DNA of 64,000 bases from positions 282,995,341 through 283,059,340 of the forward strand of contig CM060990.1 of the NCBI GenBank assembly GCA_030765065.1, read 5' to 3'. The notes below the pieces were generated by a model. The model did not search any database and was not told the DNA's origin. It was given only the letters and a program-made list of their open reading frames with translations. The translations under genes and the position numbers were made by a program. The stretch is from Deroplatys truncata. Its lineage: Eukaryota > Arthropoda > Insecta > Mantodea > Mantidae. Shown here in pieces: positions 11,131 to 22,995 of the stretch. Position 1 is the first letter of the stretch. Each line of letters starts with the position of its first letter.

Positions 11131-12464
11131 CCAAAAAACTGTGCTCGATCTCTCTATATATACCTACTCACTTCTTATTTAAGCTCTATTCGCTTCTTTT
11201 AAGGAAAAAGAATGGTAGGTATTTAAAGATCTTCCAGACTTCCCATAATAATTTATTACTTTTGACTCTTATATGAGTATGAAATGTAAAGCAAATATTT
11301 GCATTCCATTCACTTCTACCTTAACCCCTTATCTAAATTATATTGATTGTGTTCAACCAAAGGTTCATGTTACGGTTACATGACTTAGGAACACAAGGTT
11401 AAAAAAGGAAGCATGTTTAGACAAATGCTGGGTGTGTATGTGTCAGTCATTGAGTCAGTCAGTTTGTGTACTACATAAATTAGAAACGAACTAAAATGAA
11501 CACCAAACTTCTTATTTAATTCTGCCATTTTTAAATAGGTATTTAGACAGTAACAGATTACAAACTCTGCACCACTTCTTTTAAACTGTGGTAATGGACG
11601 AATATTATATTCACTGTTTATTCCTGAATTTAGATTAGATTAGGGAAGCCCGGGTCTATTTGACATGCATTTTACGCTTTTATTTTTATGAACTTTAATA
11701 TAGTTAACATTGTTATGCAAACTTATCTCTGTGAAAGTTTAATTGTTTAGATAGGTTTAGTAAATAAAATATAACAATGATTCATAAAGGTAATTAAGAA
11801 ACTGTAACTTATTTGAACCTCGACAAGTATATCAACTTCACCCATTGTCTGGGTATGCTAGCTCATTTTGAACATTAAATTTTGTAACGAAAACAGAAGA
11901 AGATCTAACTCCAGTGAATCAGTAATTCAAACATATGAAGAAGATAATGCTATTTGTATTCATTCAAAAAGTCGATACTAAATTTGACACAAAAATCACT
12001 TCAGAATCTTCGTCTGATATGTCAGAATTACAGTTTAGACAAATAAAGTCCATTTGACAAATTTGCGCCTTAAATGGTCTAAAATCCAAACATTATATCA
12101 ATTTATCAATTTCCTACATAACTTTCCTAATTTCGTTCCTTCTGATGGTTTCTCAAAACGTCGCCTTCTGGTTTTCGTATTATTTTGGTCTTATATACAT
12201 TTTTGGCATTCGCTTGCAGATTTTAGGTGGAATTTATATATCTTAGGATACGGGAAATGTATTTGAACATTGCTCTTGTGCTCTGGAGGATCCAGGCTTG
12301 TCAATGACAACTAATGGGTTAGGTCTATCAGTGACATAAGACGGTGGAAAAGCTTTATACGTTTTTCTATGAAATGGTCTTGGCATATTTGCGGTTCCTA
12401 AAATACGAACACACAAACTTAACTAAAAATTTTGTTGGAAAATGTTAGAAACATCAAAGGCAAG

Positions 12465-12514
12465 GTAAGTTGGCTCAGTGGTTCAACGCAACTCGTAAAA
12501 CACGTGCCAACTTA
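12465..12514. other. 10-bp stem hairpin with 30-nt loop
   Basis: gtaagttggc (12,465-12,474) pairs perfectly with gccaacttac (12,505-12,514). The segment ttggctcagtggtt in the first half resembles a tRNA A box, so this may be the head of an old SINE. No B box follows. Confidence 0.45.
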
Positions 12515-12704
12515 CCCCGATGTATGTTGTTGAAAATGTGGTTTGCTTTTATGTCAGAAAGCATGAGTATAAATCACTGCTCAGACGTGTAGTTACAAGT
12601 CTACACTTCACGGAGACACCAAAAAGCAACTATTTCTTAAGACCGGTATTTGTAAGCTTTGTTTTCTAGAGGGATAGATATTTACTTGCCAGTACTCTGG
12701 GAGT

Positions 12705-12707
<3 letters not shown>

Positions 12708-12739
<32 letters not shown>
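12708..12739. repeat. (GA)n microsatellite
   Basis: An uninterrupted GA dinucleotide run of about 32 bp. Confidence 0.95.
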
Positions 12740-12743
<4 letters not shown>

Positions 12744-13165
12744 AAAGAACACTGTAAGAAAAGGAAGGCTCCAAATACAATAAAAACTTGTAAAAGGGGG
12801 CTAACGATATATGACTAACCCCCTGTTTAGGTGTCCTTGTACAAAGCCTTAGGGTTGTCAAGTTAACAACACTGTGCCAACTGGACGCTTAACCATATAT
12901 GTGCTTACTTCCCTACTGTATTAACTATAAAGTAACATTACGTATGTATATACCATAAATGCTATAATGGTGTTGGGCATGAGGATATAAGTTTATAGTT
13001 TGTCTTACGCTATCCATACATACCCATTGTATGATTTATAGTTGTCGAAAGGAATTTTAGTTTCAAACTTTTTGTTATTGTTGAAAACACTGACATGTCA
13101 GCTGTGCAAAACAAAGGATATTTAAAATAATACCAATGCGAGTAGGTAGGTAGGAGAGATTTAGG

Positions 13166-14580
13166 CCACCAGCTAAATAGGGCACATTTAGCGGATTTCT
13201 TCAGGATTTAGCTGTTCTTTTTGGAAGTATGAATTTTTACAGTCAGCTTTTAGAGGATCTGACAGAGGTATTTCAGCCACTTTGGAGGCTTTTTAGGCGC
13301 TAGAGAGGATATTTTTGCCGCATTTTAGGACCTTTCAGTGTATTTACGTGACATTTTGATTACTTAGTAGCATTTAGAGCAGTTTTCCAAACGTTTAGGG
13401 CATTTCAAAGGTATTTTAGACACTGGAGTAGATATTTTTGGGTATTGACAGAGGCTTTTAGGACATTTTGGAACCCGGCAGGAATATTTCAGGCATTTAG
13501 GACATTACGAAGGTATTCTAGACACTGGGGGGCAGGTATGTTCAGTGCATTGGTACAGACATTTAGAGCACTTACATTCATTTTGAAGGGTCCTGGTTTG
13601 GTATTTCTGGCTCTTTGAAGGTATTTCAGGCGGTAAAACAATTGGGCTTTATGTGTGGACGCTCTTTAACTACTATGGTTCCTAACGCCCCATTCTACAT
13701 TGGGCGTGAAAGACAGGAAATTTTGCTCAGAGGCCTCTTTATCAGACTTGAGGTTCTTTTACGTGCCGTAAATCTACGACACGGGGCCACGGATTTGCTT
13801 CCCATGCTAAAGATTTTTACGCCCGAAAAAATCCATCGCCCTCCCCCGGGTTTGAACCTGCGACCTCGGGATTAGAGGCTAGCATGCACCATTTCAGGAT
13901 GTGAATCAGGCATTTTCGATGGTTTTAGGGATATTTAAGGCACTTTTAGAGGAATTTTGAAGCACTTTTATGGGCATTTACTGCACTGGTACAGGTATTT
14001 CGACAATATTTTTCGGTCCTTTCGAGCATTTCTGTATGCATTTTGGGCACTGACATAGTTATTTTGGGGGCACATTTACCAGCATTTTGAGCTCTGGAAC
14101 AGGTTGTTCAGATATTTTGCAGCATTTCAGGGTACTATGAAGATATTGCGGTCACTTTGGGGACTTCATAGGCACCTGAGCAAGTATTTTAGGGCATATC
14201 AGGGATGCTTTGAAGATATTATAGAGTACTTTTACGAACATTTTAGACACCGGAGCAGGTATTTTAGGGTTTTGATAAAGGCATTTAGAAGCTATTTTAG
14301 ACACTGGAGCAGGTATTTTCGGGAGGGGGATGCACTTTTAAGTTATTTTGAGCCATTTTAAAGATATTTTGAGAGCTGGAACAACTATTTCAAGCTCTGG
14401 TACAGGAATTTGGGGCATTACTACAGGCATTTCGAAGCGCTTTTGAGGTTATTTTACACACTTTGAAGCATTTCGGGCGCAGGAATAGGTATTTCCAGCC
14501 CGAATAGAGGTATTTTGAGCACTACTACAGATTGTTTGGGTCTTCTATGAATATTTTGAAAGTTTTGATGCCATTCTACT
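13166..14580. repeat. Degenerate ~36-40-bp array (tattttaggcactggagcaggt type)
   Basis: The phrases ggtattttagg, gcatttt, gcactggagcaggtatttt and ttttgaggcact recur dozens of times at irregular spacing. This marks an old and diverged tandem array. A SINE on the minus strand interrupts it at 13,648-13,889. The open frame at 14,104-14,361 is a product of the repeat. Confidence 0.75.
13648..13889 (-). mobile_element. tRNA-derived SINE, family 1, copy a (5' truncated)
   Basis: This is the reverse complement of the same family seen at 50,196 and 53,511. Read on the minus strand it has a B-box region (gtcgcaggttcaaaccc), a body with cgggcgtaaaaatctttagc, and a tail with cccattctac-like and agttaaagag-like segments. 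The head upstream of catgctagcctc is missing, so the A box is lost. It is inserted into the degenerate array around it. Confidence 0.8.
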
Positions 14581-14919
14581 ATAGTTTGACAGGAATTTCT
14601 CACGTTTTATAGTGGTTTGGTACAGGTTTCATTATCATTTTCTATGTTTTACAGATATTTCTCAAGTTTTACAGTGATTTGCTATGTGTCTACACAAATT
14701 CAATAGTATTTTTGGAGCTTTCCACAACTTTACATCATTTGTGGTGTTTTTCCATTGGTTGTTTGGATAGTTTATGAGCATTTTGTCCACTGTAACAGTA
14801 CTTTTTTATACTTCTAAGAACCTTTTCTAAATATTTTATAAACTTCGGTACGGTGAGCTGCTAGCGTGTGAGGCGAGGAGGGATAAACTGTGTTTGGTTT
14901 ACGGTTCTTCTATGGCACA

Positions 14920-15410
14920 TTCAACTATACTAACCTAATCTAATACCAACCATTCTAACCTAAACTGGACAATTTTTTATCCTCTATTCTATCCTGCAAT
15001 TGTTTACCCTATCCTCGTACCGAAAATCCTTGCCTAACCTGTACAACACTAACCGAACCTAACCTTCCTGAAACCGGCCTTTCTAACCTAAATTATACCG
15101 TTTCCTATCATGCATTCTATTTTACCATCACCTACCCTAACCTAGCACTGAACATGCTAACCTAACCGGAACTATCCAACACTAATCTAACCTTATCTAG
15201 CCTAGACCAAGCTCTGATAATTTATTCTATCCAGTCATAGTCTAACCTAACATTATACCATCCTAACCTGATACCAAGCATTCTAACGTTAACTAGAGCA
15301 CCTTATGCATTTATTCTATCCTAGTATCTTCTACGCTAACCTCGTACCGAACATCCTATCCAAAGCTCTATCCAACACTAACCTAACCTAACCAAAACGT
15401 AACCTAACGT
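14920..15410. repeat. Degenerate CCTAA-rich tract (TTAGG-like on other strand)
   Basis: Dense occurrences of ctaacctaacc-type pentamer runs are mixed with diverged spacers such as ataccaaccattctaacct and ctattctatcct. The pentamer CCTAA is the complement of the insect telomere unit TTAGG. The tract is too degenerate to be a working telomere. It may be interstitial telomere-like DNA or an unrelated minisatellite. Confidence 0.6.
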
Positions 15411-18409
15411 AGCGAAAATGTTAGCCTTTTCTGGAGAAAAGTAACTTTACATTGAAAATTTAGCTGCTAAGTCCGAGTGTTTACATACTCAACAATAGCG
15501 TGTCGTGATTCATTCAGTTTCTTCATGAGCTTATCCTGTATTTGCAGCATCCATATTATTGAAAGAGTCCGCTATATCTATTAGCCTTCTCTGGAGAACC
15601 ACAAGTCTCCAGTACCATCCTGGAGCTGAGTTCCAGAATTTACTTAGTCGTTGATAAGTCTTCTATTGGCTATATCGCTGGTATGTATACGATCCAATAA
15701 TACTTTCAAGCTATAGTTACCAATCACATCGTTATTGTCACAGTGTCTCTCCACAATACATTTCGCTATCAGATTTTCAAACCAGAACTTAAGGTTCCAT
15801 CTAAGCGTAACCTCAAGTTTGCATTTATTTTAATGTGAAAATCTAGGTATGCGTTTTTCGCTGATATATTATGTAATTTTATGAACATAACTTTTAATGA
15901 ATGCAATATTACCCCTTTTACGGATCCTGAGGAGTTCCCAGCATTTTAGTGCTGAACTTACGTTTTCTTTGTCATTTCTGTTAGTGATATATCGATTAAG
16001 AATCATTCTGGAGTAAGCTGATCTCTGCGAATAGAACCTATCCATACTCATGGTAGTTAAGAATGATCCCATCGTCACTTATTCGCCTTCATATATACGC
16101 TAATTCGTGTCTATAAAGTCCATTGTTCAAGGGATATTTTGGAACTATAACATCAATTGGCCTGACCTCTCGAGGTTCCCACACGTTTTCCAAACAATTT
16201 AAACTCGTTCTAGCTCATATCGGTGTTTACGTAAATATTGTGTAGAGGCTTCAAGTTTAACTTATCTTGTTTGAGCTGTACAATCCTATTTTCATTTTCT
16301 GTGCTTCAATGTTTCTGGTATATTAGCTTAGGACTGTGCAGATAAATGACATTAACATTGCGATGACTGCCAATGCTGTAATAGGATGTATTCTTGCCAT
16401 CGTTGTCATTGATGAAATCGTTAAATATAAAGATTGGGTTTTCTTTGGTATCAGACGGTTGTACTACCTCATCTCCATTTTCATATGTATACGCTTTAGT
16501 ATCAGGTATGTTTCTAAACAATTTGAATAAATATTGATGCTTCGGTTGTTCAAGAGAGTTTGAATAAGTTTATGAATATTAAAACCGGACATCACTTTAG
16601 TGAAAAAGCAAATTGAGTAATATGTTAGTTTCACCTGCACTCAAACTGCATAGAATGGGTGTCCTGATATTGTTAGGAAAGAGATTTATCATATCGTTCA
16701 CTGCTCACATTACTTTCAAAGTTTAAATCTGAAAAGTAGCGCACATTGTTGTTTCATGGGTCCATCTTAAAAGTTAACCTATAAGGATATATAAGAGCTT
16801 GTATATTATGAGGGCTAGGAAAGGAAGGATGTCGTATAAGAGAGGTCCTGCTATTAATAATTAACTAATTAATCAATTAATTCACTACACTTTGTAGCCA
16901 ATTTGCTGGGTTACAGATGCTGTGGACCCGCCACTAAATTGCAGAAACACTAACAGAGATAACCCCGTAATAAATAAATAAACACTTACAGAAATTACCT
17001 AGGAAGTCCAGAAGGCTTTCAAGAGAAACGATGTTGCTTAGGCTTCGACAAGGACGGTGTTTCAAGAAATTCAGCTGAAAAAGTACTCGCAGAAAAGATC
17101 TGTAAGTGCTCAATCTATACACTCAAATTGAGAAGAGAATCTAGCTGCGAGATTTGTGACAACCATCATGAAAGCGAGATGACTGCATGAATGGGAAAGC
17201 AGTTGACGAGACGTAAAAATGGAGCTTTAGGTGTAGCGGCTAGAGGGGCTGTTTAGTTGTCTTCCCAGTCAGAAGGAGAAAAGCTGCAGACTAACAAATT
17301 ACAGAAAAGATGAGACACAATACGGAAATGTAAGCTAAAGGAAATGGTCATGTGAAGAACAAGAGGCCCATTTACAAGTACAATGGATGATGGTCTTGCT
17401 AGCTGCTGCTGTTACTACTGCTGCTAAAATTGCTAGTACCTTAAAAATAAGAATATCATTGCTCAAGGAAAAGGTCGGAGTTAAAAATACTGGTATATAT
17501 TGCATGGAATGTCATGATAAGCCTTTAAACCTCCCTCATTTTAGGGTGTATACATAATTGACATACTGCCCTCAAAACCTATATTCAGAGAGGCGGTTGC
17601 TGTAAACCTGGGGTTTTTTAGAGAAGGAAGAAATCCATTAGTTTACTATTAGTGAAGGGGTGATTTAGAGTTTTATTTCGAGACTCTTGGTAGCCCGACT
17701 CGACAAGAAATTTATTGAAACCTATCTCGACGTTTTAAATTTACAGATAATACAAGAAGTTATCAGCATTTTAATACTGTTATTTGTGTTCATATCTGCC
17801 TGTAATTTATATTATAAAATAGACTGACGCAGCGACCCAATATTCAAAATGAATTATATAATAGCAGTGAGATGATCTGAGTGACTAATTTCCATCTACC
17901 TAAATCCACCTCTACGACTCATTGCCGAAGGGAACTACAAGATTCCGCTATTGGGTTTTAAGACATTCTACTCGATACAACATCGGGTAATATTCTATTT
18001 CATTACATATACAATGATAGCCTTAGCACGAGAGACATTCCTCATGGAACATTTGAGGTCGCTCATATCAATGTATTTCTTCATTATAAACCCAGATTGA
18101 TCAAGCAGGATTTTTAACAAGACCCAATAATAATAATGATAATAACAATAATAATAATAATAATATAATATGATGTAGTGACTAAATGTTCCTACGCCCT
18201 TTATTTTTGGAGAATTTGAGTGAGAGAGTGAGAGTGAGAGACCTATTGGTTCTTTTTAAATATTGGTTTCAAATAGAACAATCGCTGATGGTGAGTTGGG
18301 CGAATCTAGCGATCTTTTGAACATATTTAGTGAGCATCATATTTATAGAGTATGGAACTGCAAACGCCTCTTTTATTGACGGTATAAGCGGACGTGCTCT
18401 CTATAAACT
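15411..18409. other. AT-rich non-coding stretch
   Basis: I see no recognisable gene, transposon or RNA. Open frames of 60-70 codons on both strands (for example around 16,300-16,530) overlap each other and show no domains. An AAT/TAA-rich microsatellite lies at 18,124-18,170. Confidence 0.5.
18124..18170. repeat. (AAT)n-type microsatellite
   Basis: Imperfect AAT/AAC triplet run. Confidence 0.9.
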
Positions 18410-18645
18410 GTCGGTCTGAGTGGCTCAATTGGTTAGGCGCTGGTCTTCTGATTCTACGGATGGTGGATTCAATCCCGGCTTAGACCGATGTTCTTTTAAG
18501 TGTGCTTAAAAGCAAGAGCTCCATGTAAGTATATTTACTAGCATGTAAAATAACTGCGGGACGAGATTTCGGCACACCGGTGGCGCTGATATGATCCTAG
18601 CAATTGAGAGAATTTTTAACTACAAAATAGTTGCTTCTATAAGAG
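18410..18645 (+). mobile_element. tRNA-derived SINE, family 2
   Basis: The head is tRNA-like. gtcggtct at 18,410 can pair with agaccgat about 72 bp later. An A box (gtggctcaattggttag) and a B-box-like ggattcaatccc lie between them at tRNA spacing. The body that follows (catgtaaaataactgcggg, then ttcggcacaccgg) resembles the tail of SINEs widespread in insects. The anticodon stem is poor, so this is a SINE head, not a working tRNA gene. Confidence 0.75.
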
Positions 18646-20239
18646 TTTTTCCCATCTTTTCCACCAGAATAGCTTATTTCGTAAGAACATTCAAATCGTA
18701 ATTATCTTTTACCTCTCATAGATACAAATTTCATCGATAAAATCACATTTCGTGTGGTCAATAAAACTGACAAGCCTAGTGACTTCAGCAGAGAAGTCAA
18801 ACTATTTTACTTCAAATTAAGCAAAGCGGGAATAAAACTTAAAATCATAGACTATACTGCAATACACGAGTTCTCTCGAGACTGAGGCCTAATCTGCTTC
18901 CGCCATGGTTGAATTAACAGCACCTAAGCGAACATTCTCTGAGAGCTTATGCTACAGGTGCTATAATGAATATCTTAACTGTAACTGATATGCCTACATG
19001 TGATGACAAGTTCGCTAAAGAGGAGGAGCGTGTATTTCTACTCTAAAATTTATCAGTTCTGGATGTAAAAACCGAGATTAAAATACCATGTTAAGCTGAA
19101 TATATATATATATATATATATATATACATGTTACCCAGCAAAGTTATCTTTACATAGAGGGAGATCTCACGAAAGCTAATGGAACACTGCGACTGCAAAG
19201 CTATCCTACAAAGCAATTACTTACGTGTTTGATGAAATTCGTCTGGTTCAGAATGGTACTGCTATTGACAGAATCCTGGAATTTCAATAACGGTGTGTAA
19301 CTTTCAGCCCTCAATGCATTGGAATTACATTGTTTATACAATATTGGTTGGACATATGCAAAAGATTATGTAGATGTATTGTATGCCGGAAATTAATCAT
19401 TCAATACTTAGTTTCTCTTTCGACGCCTCGTGAACTCGTAGATCATCACAAGGGACTCATACTCAATAGCAGGGTAGAATTTGCGTTCTCAACATCAAAT
19501 AATTCTTTAAACTCCATAGAGTCTGAAGCGGTATTATGTAATTCTTAAGCTCACTGGAACAAAATGGAAAATGCTTATAATTTCACTTTATGGCCCTGAA
19601 AAGGCAGAAACTTTAAAATTGTCAAGTCTGATAAACTCCTGCATATTGCTTTTTAAACAGCGAATCTTTATACTCAACCTGCAGTACGTCAGACAAAATC
19701 ATGCACATAGAATAGTGTAACAATATCATATCGGGAGGAACCACGTTTTATAATAGTTGGTTCCCAGATTGCAAGCTTAAGTTATCCTACTACAAACTGC
19801 TAAGAATTTGATCATTATGATATTACCGGTACGAAACTATTTGTTAACAGTGAATACTATACTTATCATGACATGAATTTGTAATTCGAGGATTAAAGGT
19901 TTGCATCCCTCATTGAAATATATTCGAGAATCCGGAGCAATTTTTATGAGAAATATAATAATCCTCTGTTGAAGAGAACTGATGTTCTTGAATATGCTTT
20001 ATCCGACATCGATTGTTCTTATCAGCCAGAAGAGACTAATTTGAGCTGTCGACCTTAGTTTGGAGATTCAATCCTCTTTAAATATACAGGATTTCCGGTC
20101 TGCACGTTTAACATTACAAACTTCTATAACTTTAGTTGTATCAGATCCAGATAAAAATAGTTGACGTACGATTAGTGGGTATCTTGTCATGGTTGATTGC
20201 AACAATGATAGTGTCAACAATAACATTATTAGGTTAGAT
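18646..20239. other. AT-rich non-coding stretch
   Basis: No gene recognised. It contains a (TA)n run at 19,100-19,126. The open frame at 19,330-19,548 has no visible domain. Confidence 0.5.
19100..19126. repeat. (TA)n microsatellite
   Basis: Uninterrupted TA dinucleotide run. Confidence 0.95.
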
Positions 20240-20425
20240 TATAATGTGCAAAGATGGCGACGTGGACACTACAACAGAAGACTTTTGCGTTCTTGAACTG
20301 GTTGAAATAAAATCTATGAAGCGAGTCTGACGAAATTTTCGCCATGAATTTAACCTTGGCCGCCACGACGATGATCTCTCCTATGTAAGCATTATGAAAT
20401 GGGACAGACAGTTTTCATTTGTACA
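20240..20425 (+). pseudogene. Tc1/mariner-like transposase, N-terminal fragment
   Basis: The translation includes DGDVDTTTEDF and, after one stop, RNFRHEFNLGRH and SYVSIMKWDR. This is the start of the insect transposase family whose N-terminus reads AQRNFRREFN-GRH. The same segment lies inverted at 20,840-21,012. It therefore joins tail to tail with the larger fragment of the same family on the minus strand. It is too short to be functional. Confidence 0.7.
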
Positions 20426-21012
20426 CACCACAGATTTAATTGTGGCGCTTCTCTTTCGACTTTACGAGCCTCACGAGAATTTTCGCTACCCCAGATACGA
20501 CATTTATGTCTATTAACTTTCTAATTCACATGAAAGGTTGCTTTGTCGCAGAAGTACACTTTATCCCGGAAAGCACCGTCCTCTTCAATTTTACCAAAAA
20601 CGCCTGCGGCGAACGTATTCCGTTTCTTTTTGTCCTGGGGATAGATTTGCTGGCAAAACACAATCTTGTAGGCCCGTAATAGTTTGTGAACTACATCATG
20701 AACCGTAGACCGAGGAATGGCAATTTCTACACTGGCGCATCAACTTGACTTCTTCGGACTTCCTTCGAAGGACACACGATTTATTTCTACATTTTCCACA
20801 GACACACTTCGTTTGCTCTGCTTTCCATGTGTAGACATAAGGCTACCGGTTTCTCGTCTGTCCCATTTCATAATGCTTACATAGGAAGGGACATCATTGT
20901 GACGGCCAAGGTTAAATTCACGGCGAAAATTTCGTTGTGCACGCTTCACAGATTTTGTTTCAGATAGTCCAAGGTCTTCTGTTGTGGTGTCCTCGTCACC
21001 ATTTTTGTACAT
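20426..21012 (-). pseudogene. Tc1/mariner-like transposase relic (HTH plus start of DDE domain)
   Basis: The minus-strand reading starts at 21,012 with a block containing KSVKRAQRNFRREFNLGRHN and SIMKWDRRETGS, the helix-turn-helix region of this family. After a frame change it continues through IPRSTVHDVVHKLLRAYKI and FRDKVYFCDKATFHVN, where the first catalytic aspartate (CDKATF, normally SDEAHF) can still be seen, and ends near NLWCVQM. The rest of the DDE domain is missing because the fragment meets the inverted copy at about 20,425. At least one frameshift and one stop are present. Plain DNA transposon, dead copy. Confidence 0.75.
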
Positions 21013-22995
21013 TCTAATCTAATGTAATAATGTGATCAGTGTTGTCATTGTCATCGTTGAACTCATAAATGGCAAGAGACCTACTAATCAAAAGTCTTTT
21101 TATCTGGAATTGATACAGCTAAACCTATAAACTTTTGTGATGTTAAAGGTATTGGCCCGACACCCTGTACATGCACAGAAGATATATTTGCTTTATTTAA
21201 TTCTGCATGACAGAGTACCTACAAGCCTCTTTCACACTTTGCACAAACGGCACCTTCAAATGGTGTAAAACATAGCTGCATAGAGTCGAAATAAATTATA
21301 TATATATACGTACTGAAACAAGTGTATTTATTTTATGATAATATTCCTTAATATTCCTTCTCCCACACCTGATCCATGCATAATATGAGCGCAGTGATTA
21401 ACGAACATAGTACGTTATGGTTTTTTTCAATATATGAGCTAAATCTTATTAGTATACTTATTTCAACTACGTTTAGAGATGTAACATAGTCATTCAAACA
21501 AGTATTAATAAATGTAATTTGGTTATACATGCATAATATATTGCGTGTTTGCAAATTCAAAACAAGAAAGGTAATTACCACTCAACTATGCCTCAAATAC
21601 AGGGAAATTTTACACGATAATGTTCCAGTCTAGAGAGAAATAACGTCATCTTAAAAGTGGGCATGTACATTCCTACCACTTACACTAATAAACTTGCATC
21701 AAGCTTCCGCCAGCGCTCATGCTTTGTAGCTGGAAAAGGCTGAAACGTGCGAAAGGTGTGTACTAGAAATTAAGGTAAGCGAAGTTACTGTGAAAGTTAT
21801 AGGAAGGTATACTCACTCATTTAAACATGTAATCATATACTTACAATATATAAATTAAAATAATTAAAACATTAGCTCTCGGATAAATTTCTCTATTTTA
21901 GCTGGTTTATCATTAAGTTCTTTGACTTTTGCTCAGGTTCAGGAACCCCCTCAACTACTTCATCTATATACCATTTTTGGATACGCAGCTCTGCTAAAGG
22001 AATAGCATTTCCTTGCAGAACTTCTGAAGAGTATAATTATTAGGTCTTTTTCATTTGTGTGCTATACTTTTAAACATCTATTTGCATTATTCTACTTACA
22101 GCTTCTGTCGATGCTGAACCCTCCATCTCTCTCAGTGCATAGGACATATGTTGTGAATTGTTTGTGAACAGACGGATGGTTGGAGGTAGTGGTATGCATC
22201 CTTCCTAGCAAACATCTTCGTACTGCTGCCGCATGTCCGCAACCACGCATTTTAACACCACATTGCCTTGTCGTTTTCCATGCCATACTTTGAAACAGTA
22301 CTAGAACTCCGTTGCAAAATAACATTCCTCTTACATACATAGAGTAAGTCACAAGATAGCGTTTTCCGCCTTCAGAGTTTGAAAATAACTTACGTAGAGA
22401 CACGCCATCTTACGACATGACTCTATGGTTTTTACTTGTCTGATGGCAGAAATGTTCTCATTGCTTGTTTGGACCCGTTTGAACCTCTTTGCCTCAACCT
22501 GGAGCCAGACTCTGCATTAGCTTGTCTGTGAACATCTGGGCCCATGGCTTATCTGAACATGTTTGTCTGCATCTGTCACCAAATCTCTTTTTCTTCTATT
22601 TCTTTTTATTATTATATGTAGCGTGCTGTTCTCAGAACTTGTTTGGGCCAGTGTGCTTCAGCTTGGTGCCATAAAATATTTTGCTTGTCTCACAAGATAT
22701 GTCAGCTGGTCACAGAGCCATTTTGATGCTGTTTAGACCTGTGTGAACATGTTTGCTTCCTTCTGGCTCAAGCACTCGTCTGACATGTTTATGCGTGAGA
22801 TATTGATATGCAAATCCACAGTGAAAGAGAAATTAATTATTCGGTTTGAATTTGACATTGAGTAATCAAGGGCGGCATATATTTATACACGAAATGGCTC
22901 GACAAGCGGAAGGGATATGCAAAATGGTCCACCAAAATTGATCGTCACAGGAAAGGAGAAGGGGAAGGTGGAAGTGGGAAACGCTTAATGTAATA
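21013..22995. other. AT-rich non-coding stretch
   Basis: The phrase caccctgta near 21,165 may be a worn transposon end belonging to the relic at 20.4-21.0 kb. From about 22,440 to 22,800 there are loosely repeated phrases such as gaacatgtttg, gcttgtct and gtttgaacct, a diverged short repeat. A 103-codon minus-strand frame at 22,092-22,403 has no domain I recognise. Confidence 0.45.

Larger units (their letters stand above)
11131..13165. other. AT-rich non-coding stretch
   Basis: I see no gene here. It holds a short hairpin (12,465-12,514) and a GA microsatellite (12,708-12,739). The open frame at 12,054-12,266 has no recognisable domain and looks like chance. Confidence 0.5.

Noticed and set aside
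12054-12266. A 70-codon aromatic-rich open frame
   Set aside because: No domain, no neighbours and AT-rich composition. Likely chance.
14104-14361. An 85-codon frame with repeated SRYFR and FR-HWSRYF text
   Set aside because: It is the translation of the degenerate ~36-40-bp array.
18410-18489. Possible tRNA gene
   Set aside because: The acceptor-like ends pair, but the anticodon arm is poor and a SINE body continues directly after it.
22092-22403. A 103-codon minus-strand frame, cysteine-containing, with a GTAAG near its end that could be a splice donor
   Set aside because: I recognise no family, there is no supporting neighbour exon, and nearby text is repeat-like. Not enough to call a host exon.
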